A program made the translations under genes and the position numbers. A stretch of DNA of 64,000 nucleotides, from contig CANJKZ010001158.1 in the NCBI GenBank assembly GCA_947471745.1, positions 372,001-436,000 on the forward strand, in the 5' to 3' direction. Source of the DNA: Closterium sp. Naga37s-1. Its lineage: Eukaryota > Streptophyta > Zygnematophyceae > Desmidiales > Closteriaceae. The stretch's first letter is position 1. Every line of letters starts with the position of its first letter. Below are positions 42,653 through 52,739 of this stretch, one piece after another. The notes beneath the pieces were generated by a model. It ran no database searches. It was not told the DNA's origin and was given only the letters and a program-made list of their open reading frames with translations.

Positions 42653-45600
42653 CAGACGGGCCCTCTACTGACAGGTCACGCCGCTCGCCCGACCCAACCG
42701 ACCCTCACCGAGTGATTGTGCCGGTTCACGCAATCGACCACACTCGGCCGAATAAGGAGGGGACTACGGTAGACAGCCCCATACTGCTTAGTGGGAAAAT
42801 CGGGACGGACTTAGTTAAAATCTTCGTAGATGGGGGAGCCAGCCACAGCCTCATCAACACCGCTACAGCACGAAAACTGCGACTGCTACTGGACAAATGT
42901 TTACCTGAGATCGACGCACGACTGGTAGACGGCACGCCGCTGGCGATACGGGAACGCGTAGACCGGGTTCGGATTCGATGTGGGGGTAACTTCACGTTTA
43001 GCCAGGAAATGCTCGCAACGACCCTCGACGGAACCGATATTTTACTCGGGCGTGATTGGTTGCGACGACACAATCCGCGAATCGACTGGGCGACGGGTGA
43101 CTGCACCGTGCGAGTGAACGGTAACAACATCGCCTTACCTCGCTGGGGCTCACCTGAGTCTTCGTCGGTGCGTGTCAACGCGATCACGATGAAACGCGCC
43201 GTAGCGGCAGGAGCTGACGTGTACGCGGTCGACATTCGGGAAGCTGAGGCAGCAGACAAAGGAGGGGATTTACAGAAACTGCTGGCCGACGTACCGAGTG
43301 ACCTGGCAGCACTGTTGAAGCAGTACAGCGACATTTTCCCGGACGATTTACCAACGGGACTGCCACCTCAGCGACCGCACGACCACAGGATAGAGTTAGA
43401 ACCGGGGGCACAGCCAACAGTATAGCGACAGTTCCGACTGACCCAGCCCGAACTGGACGAACTAAGGAAGCAGCTCGATTACCTGCTCGCGAAGGAATTC
43501 ATCCGCCCTAGTTCGTCGCCCTTCGCAGCACCGATACAGTTCACACCGAAAAAAGATCGGGGATTTCGCATGTGCATAGATTACAGAGCACTGAACAGGG
43601 TTACCATCAAATCCCGTTACCCCATCCCGCGAGCCGACGAACTGATCGACCAACTGCGCACAGCCCGGGTTTTCTCGAAAATCGACCTCCGAGGGGGTTA
43701 CCACCAGATTCGCGTCAACCCGCCCGACTGCCCTAAGACCGCAGTCCGCACACGCTACGGATCCTTCGAATACACCGTCATGCCTTTCGGACTGACCAAC
43801 GCCCCCGCCACCTTTCAAATGACCATGAACGAAGCTTTCCGCCCACTCTTAGATAAGTGCGTCATAGTATACCTGGACGACATACTGATTTACAGCCCTG
43901 ACAGAGCACAGCACTTACAGGACATCGACGCAGTTTCTAAAATCCTGAGTGAGAACCGCCTACTGACCAAAGCGTCTAAGTGTGCGTTTTTACAGGACCG
44001 CCTGGAATTTTTGGGACACGTTATTTCAGCTGCAGGAGTGGAAATAGACCAGAAGAAAATTGCGACGATTCAAGCATGGCACGCGCCGACCAACTTGACC
44101 GAGTTGCAGAGTTTTTTGGGGTTCGTCAACTACGTGCGCCGGTTCGTCCCCGACATGGCGAAGCTGACTGCCCCGTTGACTGACCTGCTGAGGAAGGGGG
44201 TTGAGTACACGTGGGGGGAGAAAGAGCAAGCTGCCTTCTCGGACCTCAAAAACATTTTGTGCTCACCGCCCGTGCTTCACATCGCAGATCCACACCGTCC
44301 GTTCGAGCTCGTCACTGACGCAAGTGACATCGCTGTGGGAGCAGTACTGTTGCAGGATTTCGGGAACGGCCTCCAGCCAATCGCGTACGAGTCCCGCAAG
44401 CTGCACCCGCCCGAACGCAATTACCCGATACACGACCGCGAAATGTTGGCGATCGTGCACGCGTTCAAGGTTTGGCGGTGTTACCTGACTGGCGCCGACG
44501 TGACAGTACGGACAGACCACCGATCACTACAGTACTTACGCGCCCAACCGAATCTCAATCCACGACAGATTCGCTGGTTGGACTACCTCGAGTCCAACTT
44601 CCACTACACGGTTACGTACAAGAAAGGCGCATCCAACATCGCCGACGCACTCACCCGCCCTACCGCCCAACTCCACGCCATCCTACTCGCCCAGACCAAC
44701 CCACTTTTAACAGGCCTATTTACCCACGGATACTGCACCGACCCATTCTTCACGACCGGAAATTCACAGCAACTGGCAGAAGCTAAAGGAGTTTATTATG
44801 TAAAAACAGGCACCAACCGCATCTGGGTACCCGCGTACTCACTACTGAGGGAGCTACTACTGCAGGAGGCACACGACGGAATTACCTCGGGACATTTTGG
44901 GGTAGAAAAAACGCGACAGCAACTGCAGCGGTATTACTACTGGCCAGAGCTGTTGACCGACGTACAGCAGCACGTGGGCTCGTGCCCCACGTGTCAGGTG
45001 ATGAAGAGCTCAAGGAAGCGGAAGGCGGGTCAATTGCAGCCGATACCACCGCCCGAGCGCGCCTGGCAGCAGGTTACCATGGACTTCGTCACAGGGTTAC
45101 CTTCGAACCCTGGGGGTAACGACGCGGTGATGGTCGTCGTTGACAGATTGACGAAGATGGCACACTTCGCTGCGTGCAAAAAGTCGATCTCAGCCGAGGA
45201 GACCGCTCGTCTGTTCGTCGCAGCCGTTGTTCGCCTGCACGGGATACCAGCAGCGATTATCAGCGACAGGGACATGAAGTTCACCAGCAACTTCTGGAAG
45301 AACCTCTGGGAGCAGTTCGGGACCAGGCTACAGTTCAGTTCGTCGTACCACCCCGAGACCGACGGTCAAACGGAGCGGACGAATCAGACAATGGAGCAGT
45401 TGATTCGTGCCACGTGCGACGACCCCACGACTTGGGAGCAGCAGCTGCCGCTGATCGAGTTCGCGTACAATAATGCCACGTCAGCGACGACGCAGCAGTC
45501 CCCCTTCTACCTGAACTACGGGCAAAATCCTACAGTGCCCATGACGCCGAGTCCGGACAACCCAACACCACGAGCACAGCAATTCGCCGAAATTCTGCAA

Positions 45601-46140
45601 GCTGCCCGCACCAGAGCCGCAGAAGCAATTAAAAAAGCAAACGCCATCGCTAAGCGCAACGCTGACCGCCACCGCCGCCCAGTCACATACCAGTCAGGGG
45701 ATTACGTACTGCTCGACACGCAAAATCTGCGACTGCCCGACGTACCAAAACTTCGACCGCGCTACTGTGGCCCATTCCAAATCAGCCACATGATCACGCC
45801 AGTAACCACGCACCTACTGTTACCGACCGACTGGTACATCAGCCCTTCGTTCCATGTCAGCTTGCTTCGCCCCTACATCCCAACCACAAGCCAACTGCCT
45901 CGCCACCGCCAGCCATCCATGACTCGCCCTGCATCGGAGCCGATCATCGAGCCCGAAAAAATCCTGAGCCATCGGATTCGACACCCCACGGGACTCAAGA
46001 GGATTGAATTCCTCGTCCGCTGGAAGGATCGCACGCCAACTGAGGACAGCTGGGTGCCCCTGGCCAACATCGAAAAACACCCTGCCCTGCAAGTGTACCT
46101 GAGGAGCCGGGGATTCCGCGATATACACGCACTCGCGTAG
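42607..46140 (+). pseudogene. pol: Chromovirus Pol (PR-RT-RNase H-IN-chromodomain) with one in-frame amber codon
   Basis: Frame open from 42607 to 46140 except a TAG at 43423-43425, between protease and RT. Domains: protease with DGGASHSLI (about 42829; a Gly replaces the usual Ser after Asp) and ILLGRDWL; RT with CIDYRALN, FSKIDLRGGYHQI, MPFGLTNAPATF and YLDD (about 43870); RNase H with TDASD and DREMLAIV; integrase with an H-H-C-C finger (GHFGVEKTR ... CPTC, about 44895-45000) and catalytic segments MDFVTGL, ISDRDMKF and TDGQTERTNQ (about 45080-45380); a GPF/Y-like module; a C-terminal chromodomain (about 45945-46090, ILSHRIRHP ... FLVRWK ... EDSWVP). No independent ATG start is obvious, so entry by -1 frameshifting from gag is likely. 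The amber is probably inactivating; readthrough cannot be excluded. Confidence 0.9.
42631..42691 (+). promoter_or_regulatory. Candidate -1 ribosomal frameshift signal at gag-pol junction
   Basis: Heptamer GGGAAAC at 42631-42637 is in the gag phase G-GGA-AAC, the X-XXY-YYZ form required for -1 slippage. After a 7-nt spacer, 42645-42652 (GTCAGTAG, which includes the gag stop) pairs perfectly with 42665-42672 (CTACTGAC). Loop bases 42657-42661 (CGGGC) can pair with 42687-42691 (GCCCG), giving an H-type pseudoknot. A -1 slip reads GGG AAA CGC TGG and continues into pol. The layout is seen; function is inference. Confidence 0.75.
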
Positions 46141-46155
46141 CGGAGGGGGCTTCTT

Positions 46156-46169
46156 GAGGGGGGGGGTAG
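46156..46169 (+). promoter_or_regulatory. Chromovirus polypurine tract
   Basis: G-rich purine run directly before the 3' LTR start at 46170; it would prime plus-strand DNA synthesis. Confidence 0.8.
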
Positions 46170-46336
46170 TGTAAGGAATTTTCTCGGCATTCCTTACGGA
46201 GCCCGACTACATCGCGTACAGCAACAGCCGTTGTTCGCCCGTTACTGCTAACGGGGCTTCGCCGACTTCGCGCACACTGTTTTCACCAAACCTCGCACTG
46301 CTGGCATGGCCGTGTCGGCCTACGCTTCGGGACTAG
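46170..46336 (+). repeat. Chromovirus 3' LTR, left part
   Basis: 167 bp starting TGTAAGGAATT. Interrupted by E8 after ACTAG and continued at 53771. Confidence 0.95.
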
Positions 46337-46469
46337 TGAGAAGATTTGAGCAAGAATGGATGAACTATGAAAATGAAGTGAGTACAAATATGAAACCCTA
46401 ATTGGTTGTACCCCCTATGGGATACCCCACTATAGCCTACACAACAGCATAAGCTATAATGTTCTGACA
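46337..46469 (-). repeat. 3' LTR of E8 (133 bp)
   Basis: Begins TGAGAAGATTTGAGC, ends TTCTGACA on the plus strand; polypurine-side sequence CACCCCCATAGGC follows. Confidence 0.96.
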
Positions 46470-46681
46470 CACCCCCATAGGCAAAGTGGGGGAGAACAAG
46501 GGGTCACAAGACCAGCCAAGCAAAGTAAAGCAAAGCAAGCTCAGGGTGGATCACAAAGTCACCACACAGTCCGAGCACAGGGTCAAGGCCACACGGCCAG
46601 TTCACATGCAAGAGTACACACATATATATAAAACTAGACAAGCAAGAGCAGGTATATATATATGTGAGAGTACAAGCAAGG

Positions 46682-49600
46682 TCAAGAGGAGAGCAAGTGA
46701 GGCAAGACGGGCACAAGACCCAGCTGAGTGCAGAAGCGCTGATGATCACAAGGCGGAAGTGCCTTGGTGAAGACATCAGCAGTGTTGGCCTCAGAGGCCA
46801 CGTACGCAAGCCGCAACTGACCACGTTGCTGTAGCTCACGAGCAAGGAAGTAGCGGAGAGCAATGTGCTTTGTTCTGTGCTCCAGTCGCTGCTCTCGACA
46901 CAAGGCCAGCATGGCCTTGTTGTCTACGTACAGGACTGGAGGAGAACGAGGCGGCTCTCCAAGGTCGGTCAGCAGGTAGGTGAGCCAGCGAAGCTCCTGT
47001 GCAGCCATGGCCCCGGCGTAGATCTCAGCCTCACAACTCGAGCCAAGAACAGAAGACGAGCGAGTAGCCCGCCACGAAACAGAGCCGGAACCAAGGCTGA
47101 AGGTGTAACCCTGTGACGACCGCTGCGTAGCCTGGTCGTCAGCCCAGGAAGCGTCCGCGTGCCCAGTGAGGACCACTGGACTCCGCCCTCCAAGCACTAG
47201 CCCCATGCCCGACGTACTGCACAAGTAGCGCAACACCCTCTTCGCTGCAGCCATGTGCTCTGGTCTGTGTCTCCCAGGAGCAACATAGCGTGCCAGAATG
47301 CTAAGAGGGTATGCAAGGTCAGGTCGTGTGCAGGTCATCAGGTACATGAGGCAGCCAACAAGCTCTGGGTACGGGCCACTCGACTCTACGGACTCATCCG
47401 AAGGCAGAGCTGAGAGCGAGTGGCGAGTAGACAGAGGAGTGGCCTGAGGCGAGGAGTACGTGAAGCCGAAGCGCTGAAGGACCTGCTGCACCATGTGTGA
47501 CTGAGTCAGGGTAATGGTGCGGCGTGCTCTGTCCCGGGTGATCTGCAAGCCAAGGTAGCTGCGCAGTTCACCCAGGTCTGTGCACGTGTGTCTCTTCTGC
47601 AGCTCGGACTTCACGTAGGCGAGTCCAGCAGTGTCAGCTGTGGCAAAGACCAAGTCGTCGACGTACACGAGGATGTAGAACGGCGGCAGAGAGGTGTCGG
47701 TGCGTAGAAACAGCGACGGGTCGGCAGTAGACGGAGCAAACCCAAGAGCCGCAAGTGTAGTCCTCAGTGTGTCGTGCCACTCACGTGGCGCCTGGCGGAG
47801 ACCGTAGACTGGACGCCGGAGACTCCACTGGGTACCAGAAGGGAAAGACCCAGTGAAGCCAGGTGGGCGACGCAGCCAGATCTCCTCGTGCAGGCTGCCC
47901 TGCAAGAAAGCTGTGCTGAAGTCAAGAGAGTGCAGCTCGTAGTCACGGTGAGCAGCAACGTGCAGCAGTACCCGAAGAGTGGTCATCTTCGGGGTGGGGG
48001 AGAAGGTCTGAAAGTAGTCAACTCCCTGCCGCTGACTGAAGCCACGAGCCACGTAACGCGCCTTGAAGACAGGCGGAGAACCCGGCGGCCGCTTCACCCT
48101 GAAGATCCACATGCCACTGACGATGTTCGCCCCAGGAGGGGGGACAGCGTCAACGTAGGTGCCTGTGGACTTCCAGGAAGCCATCTCTGCATCCATAGCT
48201 GCCTGCCACTGAGAGGAGTAGGGACCCTCTATCGCCTCCGCGTAAGAGCGCGGAGTCGGGATGTCAAGTGCATCCGGGTCTCCCTCAGGGGTAAGCAGTA
48301 CGGACACAAGATGAGGTGAGGCAGCTGCCAGACACTGGAACTCCTCCTGCCTGTCCTCAAGGACGTCCGTGCCAAGGGCACACTCACCCCCGACGGACGG
48401 AGGACAGACAGACTCAGACTCAGCGACAAGACTAGCAGCGTAGTCTAAGCGACAGCGAGCAGCAAAGTCGACGAGCTCAGTAACGAGAGCAGACGCAGCA
48501 GTAGACTCGAAAGAAGGGTCAGTGACAACAGTAGCAAGGAGACGCGTGACAGTAGGACTGGCAGCACGAAGAGAGTCCGACTCCGGGTCGGCAAGAGCAG
48601 GAAGAGAGGACTCAGGAGGAGAAGGCAAAGGGGCACGCAGAGGAGCAGTGGACGGACGCAGAGACATCCGGTGCGTGCCAGGGACAGGAGGAGGACGCTG
48701 ACGCGAACCGCGACCACTAGTGCGAGCAGCACGGACAGGCGACGCAGGGCGAGACGCAGGCTCACGACGCTCAGCCAGACCTCCAGTAGGACCAGTGTAG
48801 GGAGAAGGAGCAGGCAAAGGGGAGGTAGGCTGCAACTGTAGCTGGGACGAGACAGGCTGTGGACACTCTAAGGGAGGAGGAGGACCAGTAGAAGGTGGAA
48901 GACCAAGAACCTGCTGCAGGAGTGGAACGAAGTACGGTCGAGGCCGCGCGGCGACGCTAGACGCAGCAGGGACAGCACCAGAACCCTCAGCAGGAGCACC
49001 CGCTCCAGCAGCACCACCAGTAGCTCCAGAACCTCCAGCAGCACCAGGAGCACCCCCAGTAGGACTGCCAGCGGTAGTCTCAGCGCCAGCACCCTCAGCA
49101 GCAACAGCTCCAGTGCACCCAGGACGAGCACCTCTGGGACCCGCGACCGCAGCACCCTCAGCAGCCGAAGGACCTCCAGCACCAGCAGCACGCCTCCAGC
49201 GCCTGGCAAACCACTCACGCAGCTCCTGTGGAGAAAGTGGCTCCCGGCGAGACGAAGCACTCGGAGAACCTCCAGGCGAAGCACCTCCAGGCTCAGCACC
49301 CCCAGGCGTAGCACCCCTAGGCTCAGCACCTCCAGACGTAGCACCCCTAGGCTCAGCACCCCCAGGCTCAGCACCCCCAGGCTCAGCACCCCCAGGCTCA
49401 GCACCCCCAGGCTCAGCACCCCCAGGCGTAGCATTCCCAGACGTAGCACCCCCAGGCCCAGCACCCCTAGGCTCCGCACCCCCAGGTACAGCACCCCCAG
49501 CCTCAGCACCCTCAGCAGTACCAGAGTCACCAGTGACCTCGACAGGCTCGACCGCGTCTACCTGGGACACACCTGAAGGGGCTGGACCCTGAGGGGGAAG

Positions 49601-52600
49601 GGGGTCTACCTGGGGGGGACCTGGTACCAGGAAGAGTGGGGGTGGGGGGAGGGACGGAGTGCGGTAGGGGAAGAGGCGGTAGTAGGGGACCGACTCGTCA
49701 AACGTGACGTCCTGGGAGGACAGAACACGGCGAGAGGTGGGGTGGTAAAACTGCCACCCAGGCGCGTCAGGGGGGAACCCCAGGAAGACGCAAGGAGCAG
49801 CACGAGGGGATAGTTTGTCCGCAGACAGGTCGCGGACAAACGCCCGAGATCCCCAGACCCGGAATGCCGACGCATCGCCAACCTTCCCCGTCCACAGCAG
49901 GGCTGGGGAGGTCTCCGGCCTGGAGACCCTGGGGTGGAGGTTGATCTGATGCGCCGCGTACCGAACCGCAAACGGCCACAGAAAATGGGGGGCAGCCGCA
50001 TGCATCATAGACGTACGAGCGACGTCCATGACCATGCCAATGCGGCGCTCAGCAATCCCATTTTGCTGCGGTGAGTCCGGAAGCGTGAAGGTCTGACGGA
50101 TGCCCCGCGCACGACAGTAGGCACGCAGTAGGCCAGAGGAGAACTCTCCGCCTCTGTCCGAGTGCAGACGCAGAACAGGAAAGTCCGAGCCGAAGCTCTG
50201 CCTGAGCTGGAGACGAGCTGCGCGGATCCAGTCGATCAGCACCTCAGTGACATCACCCTTGCTGCGCAAGGGGAAGACTGTGGTGTAACGCGAGTAGTCG
50301 TCAACAACGAGCAGGAAGTAGCGCTCGTGACCCTGTCCACGGACGCGGGCTGGGCCCCACACGTCCATGTGAAGTGTCTGCAACGGGGCCTCTGTCGGAG
50401 GAAACTGGGAGGAGTGAGGGGCAGCACGCAGGCGCCCCTCGACACAGGGGACACAGGCAGGGCCAGGGCCCTGAGGAAGAGGAGGGAGGGACCGGGGGAG
50501 ACCGGACACAAGAAGACGGGAGGCCATACCTCTGAGCCGAAGCAGAGAGGGGTGGCCAAGGCGGTGGTGCCAGAGGAGAGTCTCGTGAGACAGGAGACGA
50601 CACGAACAGGGGGCAGACTCAGGACCAGACCTGGACGCTGCAGCAAACACCTGACCCGACGGAACTACCCTACCAGACTCAGCAACTGGAGGAGACGCAG
50701 TGGTCAGAGTGTACAGGCTCGACCCCGGCTGACGGGTGAACGTAGCCAGGTGACGGCCTGTGCCAGCCTCTGTACAGTGGGTCACTCTCTGACGTGCAGG
50801 AGTGAACTGGTGGACCCCCGCATCCTGTAGGTCAGCACCACTCACCAGGTTCGTAGAGAACGAGGGGAGGTAGAGACCAGACAGGGTGCCAGAGGGAGCC
50901 GCCGGACACGGGAGGACTGTGGAGAAGCGAGACAGGACAGGACCCCCAGAGGGGTCAGCCAGAGACACTGCAACCGGTCGACTCAGCGGTGTGAGTGTGG
51001 TGCGGTCCCGAAAGAAGGAGCGAGACGCCCCAGAGTCAAGGGTGAAGGTGAGGGAGGCCGAAGCCGACGCAGTACCTGAGAGCGCAGACTCACCAGTACC
51101 TGAGGACGCAGACACACAAGCACCTAGAGCAGCAGCGTCGCAAGCACCTAGGGCAGCAGCCTCACCAGGACCTAGAGCAGCAGTCCCAATGCCCGGATCG
51201 GGCGGGAAACACCGGTAACAGTCACCCTCATCACTAATAGACACAGCATACATGGCAGAGAGAATAGCATCAAAGTCAAGATCATAGATGGCAACACCCG
51301 CCCTAGACAGCTCGCCCCAGCGAGGGATCTCGGAGGCCTCCGGGAACTGGTGACGCCACGCGTCCGTCAGGCGGCCAAAGCAGCGCTGGGTGGGGTGGGG
51401 ACCCCCACACTGCTCACCCGCACGGTCGCCGGTGCGCAAAACGTAGGAGCACGGACCAAAACCCCCACCCTGCTGACGCGCAGTGTACCACTCACGAAGC
51501 TGCTGAGGGGACAGGGTGTCACGACCACGCTGCTGCTGCTGGCGCGAGCCACCACCGGAGCCACTCCTCTGCGAAGACCCGCGACCAGCACCACCGCCAC
51601 CCCCGCCGCCTCCGACGCCTCCGCCGCCTCGGCTACTGCCGCCGCCTCCGCCTCCGCCGCCGCCTCCACCTCCGCCACCTCCTCCACCTCCGCTCCCACC
51701 GCCACCGCCGCCGCCACCTCCTCCTCCACTGCCGCCACCGACCCCTCCACCCCCACCTCCACTCCCACCGCCACCCCCACTCCCCCAACTGCCGCCACCT
51801 CCACCTCCACCGCCCCCGCTCGCTCCTCCAGCGCCCTTGCCCCCCTTGCCCTTGCCAGAGCGGCGTCTCCCGCTAGGGGCAGACGCCGCACCGACCGACT
51901 CAAGAACAAGGAGGTCGGCCGCAGCAGCAGAGGCAACAGAGGGCAGAAGGGGGGAGGGGGAACACCCCTCAAAGATGGGGGTGCGCGGGTCACCACGAGA
52001 GGCCCCTACAGCGACTATGCTCTTCTCGGCCGCTAGGAGGGACTTCTCGAGGAGGTCAACAGTGAGAGTGGTGGGACAGACAGAGAGAAAGTGGTCCCTG
52101 ACTACGCGAAGGGAGTCAGGAAGGCGAGTGACTATGTAGTAAAGAGTGATGTACATGGGGGGGGGGTTCCTGGCGCAGAAGTCAGGAGGGAGTGCAGCGC
52201 GGTAGCGAGTGTCACTAGTGCGGAGGTGCGTAATGAGGTCAGTGACTGTGGGAAAGGCAGTAAGATCAGGAAAGAGGTACGGTAGCATGAGACGGCTCAG
52301 TGCAGCAGTGGCAGGGGAGGAGTAGCGCGCAACTACAGCGTCGTACAAGGTCTGAGCACTCTTGTACTGACTAAAGTGCGCACGCTCGGAGGTAGGGAGG
52401 TGGCGACGCACAGCAAGACGTGCAGCAGCGTCGCGCGTGGCCCACTGGGAGCGAACAGTGGCGTCAGCATCAGCAGCAGGGGCAGTGGAGGTGCCAGAGG
52501 TGAGGTCAAAGAGAGAGAGGCCGTCTGCCCTATCGCACTGTAAGAACAGCTGCAGGTCATCTACCCAGACCTCAAAGTCAATGGCCCTACCCTCAGCGTC

Positions 52601-52627
52601 AAAGGCGAGAACACTAGGGGTAGCCAT
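46682..52627 (-). CDS. gag-pol: E8 Gag-Pol polyprotein, complete (1981 aa)
   Basis: Single frame from ATG 52627 to the stop at 46682. UBN2-type Gag body (residues 1 to about 270), a Gly-rich low-complexity tail (about 275-370), an LREWY motif (377-381), an unusual zinc motif C393-x13-C407-x3-H411-x4-C416, protease DSGAS with Asp531, integrase with a HRLGH/CVPC finger and catalytic D755, D824 and E860 (D-x35-E), a Pro/Ala/Gly linker of over 400 residues with GGAEP repeats and a second LREWF motif (1136-1140), RT with YVDD at 1655-1658, and Ty1-type RNase H (D1825 in ADASW, D1902 in YVDNK) to the C-terminus. All catalytic residues I can check are present. Gag and Pol are in one frame with no stop between them, as in many plant Copia elements, so Gag excess must come from processing or splicing. 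Confidence 0.96.
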   Translation of the reverse strand: MATPSVLAFDAEGRAIDFEVWVDDLQLFLQCDRADGLSLFDLTSGTSTAPAADADATVRSQWATRDAAARLAVRRHLPTSERAHFSQYKSAQTLYDAVVARYSSPATAALSRLMLPYLFPDLTAFPTVTDLITHLRTSDTRYRAALPPDFCARNPPPMYITLYYIVTRLPDSLRVVRDHFLSVCPTTLTVDLLEKSLLAAEKSIVAVGASRGDPRTPIFEGCSPSPLLPSVASAAAADLLVLESVGAASAPSGRRRSGKGKGGKGAGGASGGGGGGGGGSWGSGGGGGSGGGGGGVGGGSGGGGGGGGGGGSGGGGGGGGGGGGGGGGGGSSRGGGGVGGGGGGGGAGRGSSQRSGSGGGSRQQQQRGRDTLSPQQLREWYTARQQGGGFGPCSYVLRTGDRAGEQCGGPHPTQRCFGRLTDAWRHQFPEASEIPRWGELSRAGVAIYDLDFDAILSAMYAVSISDEGDCYRCFPPDPGIGTAALGPGEAAALGACDAAALGACVSASSGTGESALSGTASASASLTFTLDSGASRSFFRDRTTLTPLSRPVAVSLADPSGGPVLSRFSTVLPCPAAPSGTLSGLYLPSFSTNLVSGADLQDAGVHQFTPARQRVTHCTEAGTGRHLATFTRQPGSSLYTLTTASPPVAESGRVVPSGQVFAAASRSGPESAPCSCRLLSHETLLWHHRLGHPSLLRLRGMASRLLVSGLPRSLPPLPQGPGPACVPCVEGRLRAAPHSSQFPPTEAPLQTLHMDVWGPARVRGQGHERYFLLVVDDYSRYTTVFPLRSKGDVTEVLIDWIRAARLQLRQSFGSDFPVLRLHSDRGGEFSSGLLRAYCRARGIRQTFTLPDSPQQNGIAERRIGMVMDVARTSMMHAAAPHFLWPFAVRYAAHQINLHPRVSRPETSPALLWTGKVGDASAFRVWGSRAFVRDLSADKLSPRAAPCVFLGFPPDAPGWQFYHPTSRRVLSSQDVTFDESVPYYRLFPYRTPSLPPPPLFLVPGPPQVDPLPPQGPAPSGVSQVDAVEPVEVTGDSGTAEGAEAGGAVPGGAEPRGAGPGGATSGNATPGGAEPGGAEPGGAEPGGAEPGGAEPRGATSGGAEPRGATPGGAEPGGASPGGSPSASSRREPLSPQELREWFARRWRRAAGAGGPSAAEGAAVAGPRGARPGCTGAVAAEGAGAETTAGSPTGGAPGAAGGSGATGGAAGAGAPAEGSGAVPAASSVAARPRPYFVPLLQQVLGLPPSTGPPPPLECPQPVSSQLQLQPTSPLPAPSPYTGPTGGLAERREPASRPASPVRAARTSGRGSRQRPPPVPGTHRMSLRPSTAPLRAPLPSPPESSLPALADPESDSLRAASPTVTRLLATVVTDPSFESTAASALVTELVDFAARCRLDYAASLVAESESVCPPSVGGECALGTDVLEDRQEEFQCLAAASPHLVSVLLTPEGDPDALDIPTPRSYAEAIEGPYSSQWQAAMDAEMASWKSTGTYVDAVPPPGANIVSGMWIFRVKRPPGSPPVFKARYVARGFSQRQGVDYFQTFSPTPKMTTLRVLLHVAAHRDYELHSLDFSTAFLQGSLHEEIWLRRPPGFTGSFPSGTQWSLRRPVYGLRQAPREWHDTLRTTLAALGFAPSTADPSLFLRTDTSLPPFYILVYVDDLVFATADTAGLAYVKSELQKRHTCTDLGELRSYLGLQITRDRARRTITLTQSHMVQQVLQRFGFTYSSPQATPLSTRHSLSALPSDESVESSGPYPELVGCLMYLMTCTRPDLAYPLSILARYVAPGRHRPEHMAAAKRVLRYLCSTSGMGLVLGGRSPVVLTGHADASWADDQATQRSSQGYTFSLGSGSVSWRATRSSSVLGSSCEAEIYAGAMAAQELRWLTYLLTDLGEPPRSPPVLYVDNKAMLALCREQRLEHRTKHIALRYFLARELQQRGQLRLAYVASEANTADVFTKALPPCDHQRFCTQLGLVPVLPHLLSS
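49290..49510 (-). repeat. 15-bp minisatellite in E8 linker
   Basis: Tandem CACCCCCAGGCTCAG units coding for GGAEP, with GGATS and RGATP variants, between integrase and RT. Shorter than the E2 array. Confidence 0.85.
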
Positions 52628-52739
52628 GACCCTAGACGACTAGCAGCGCAAACAGTGGGGTGAGGACAGTGCAGCGAAAAGGCGCTGTGCTCACCAGACT
52701 GGGCAGGTCGGGCGGCCCAGAAGGAGGGCGGCGCGGCGG

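Noticed and set aside
43423-43425. Programmed readthrough of the amber codon
   Set aside because: The following bases do not fit well-known readthrough contexts, and the -1 signal upstream already explains Pol expression. Kept only as an alternative.
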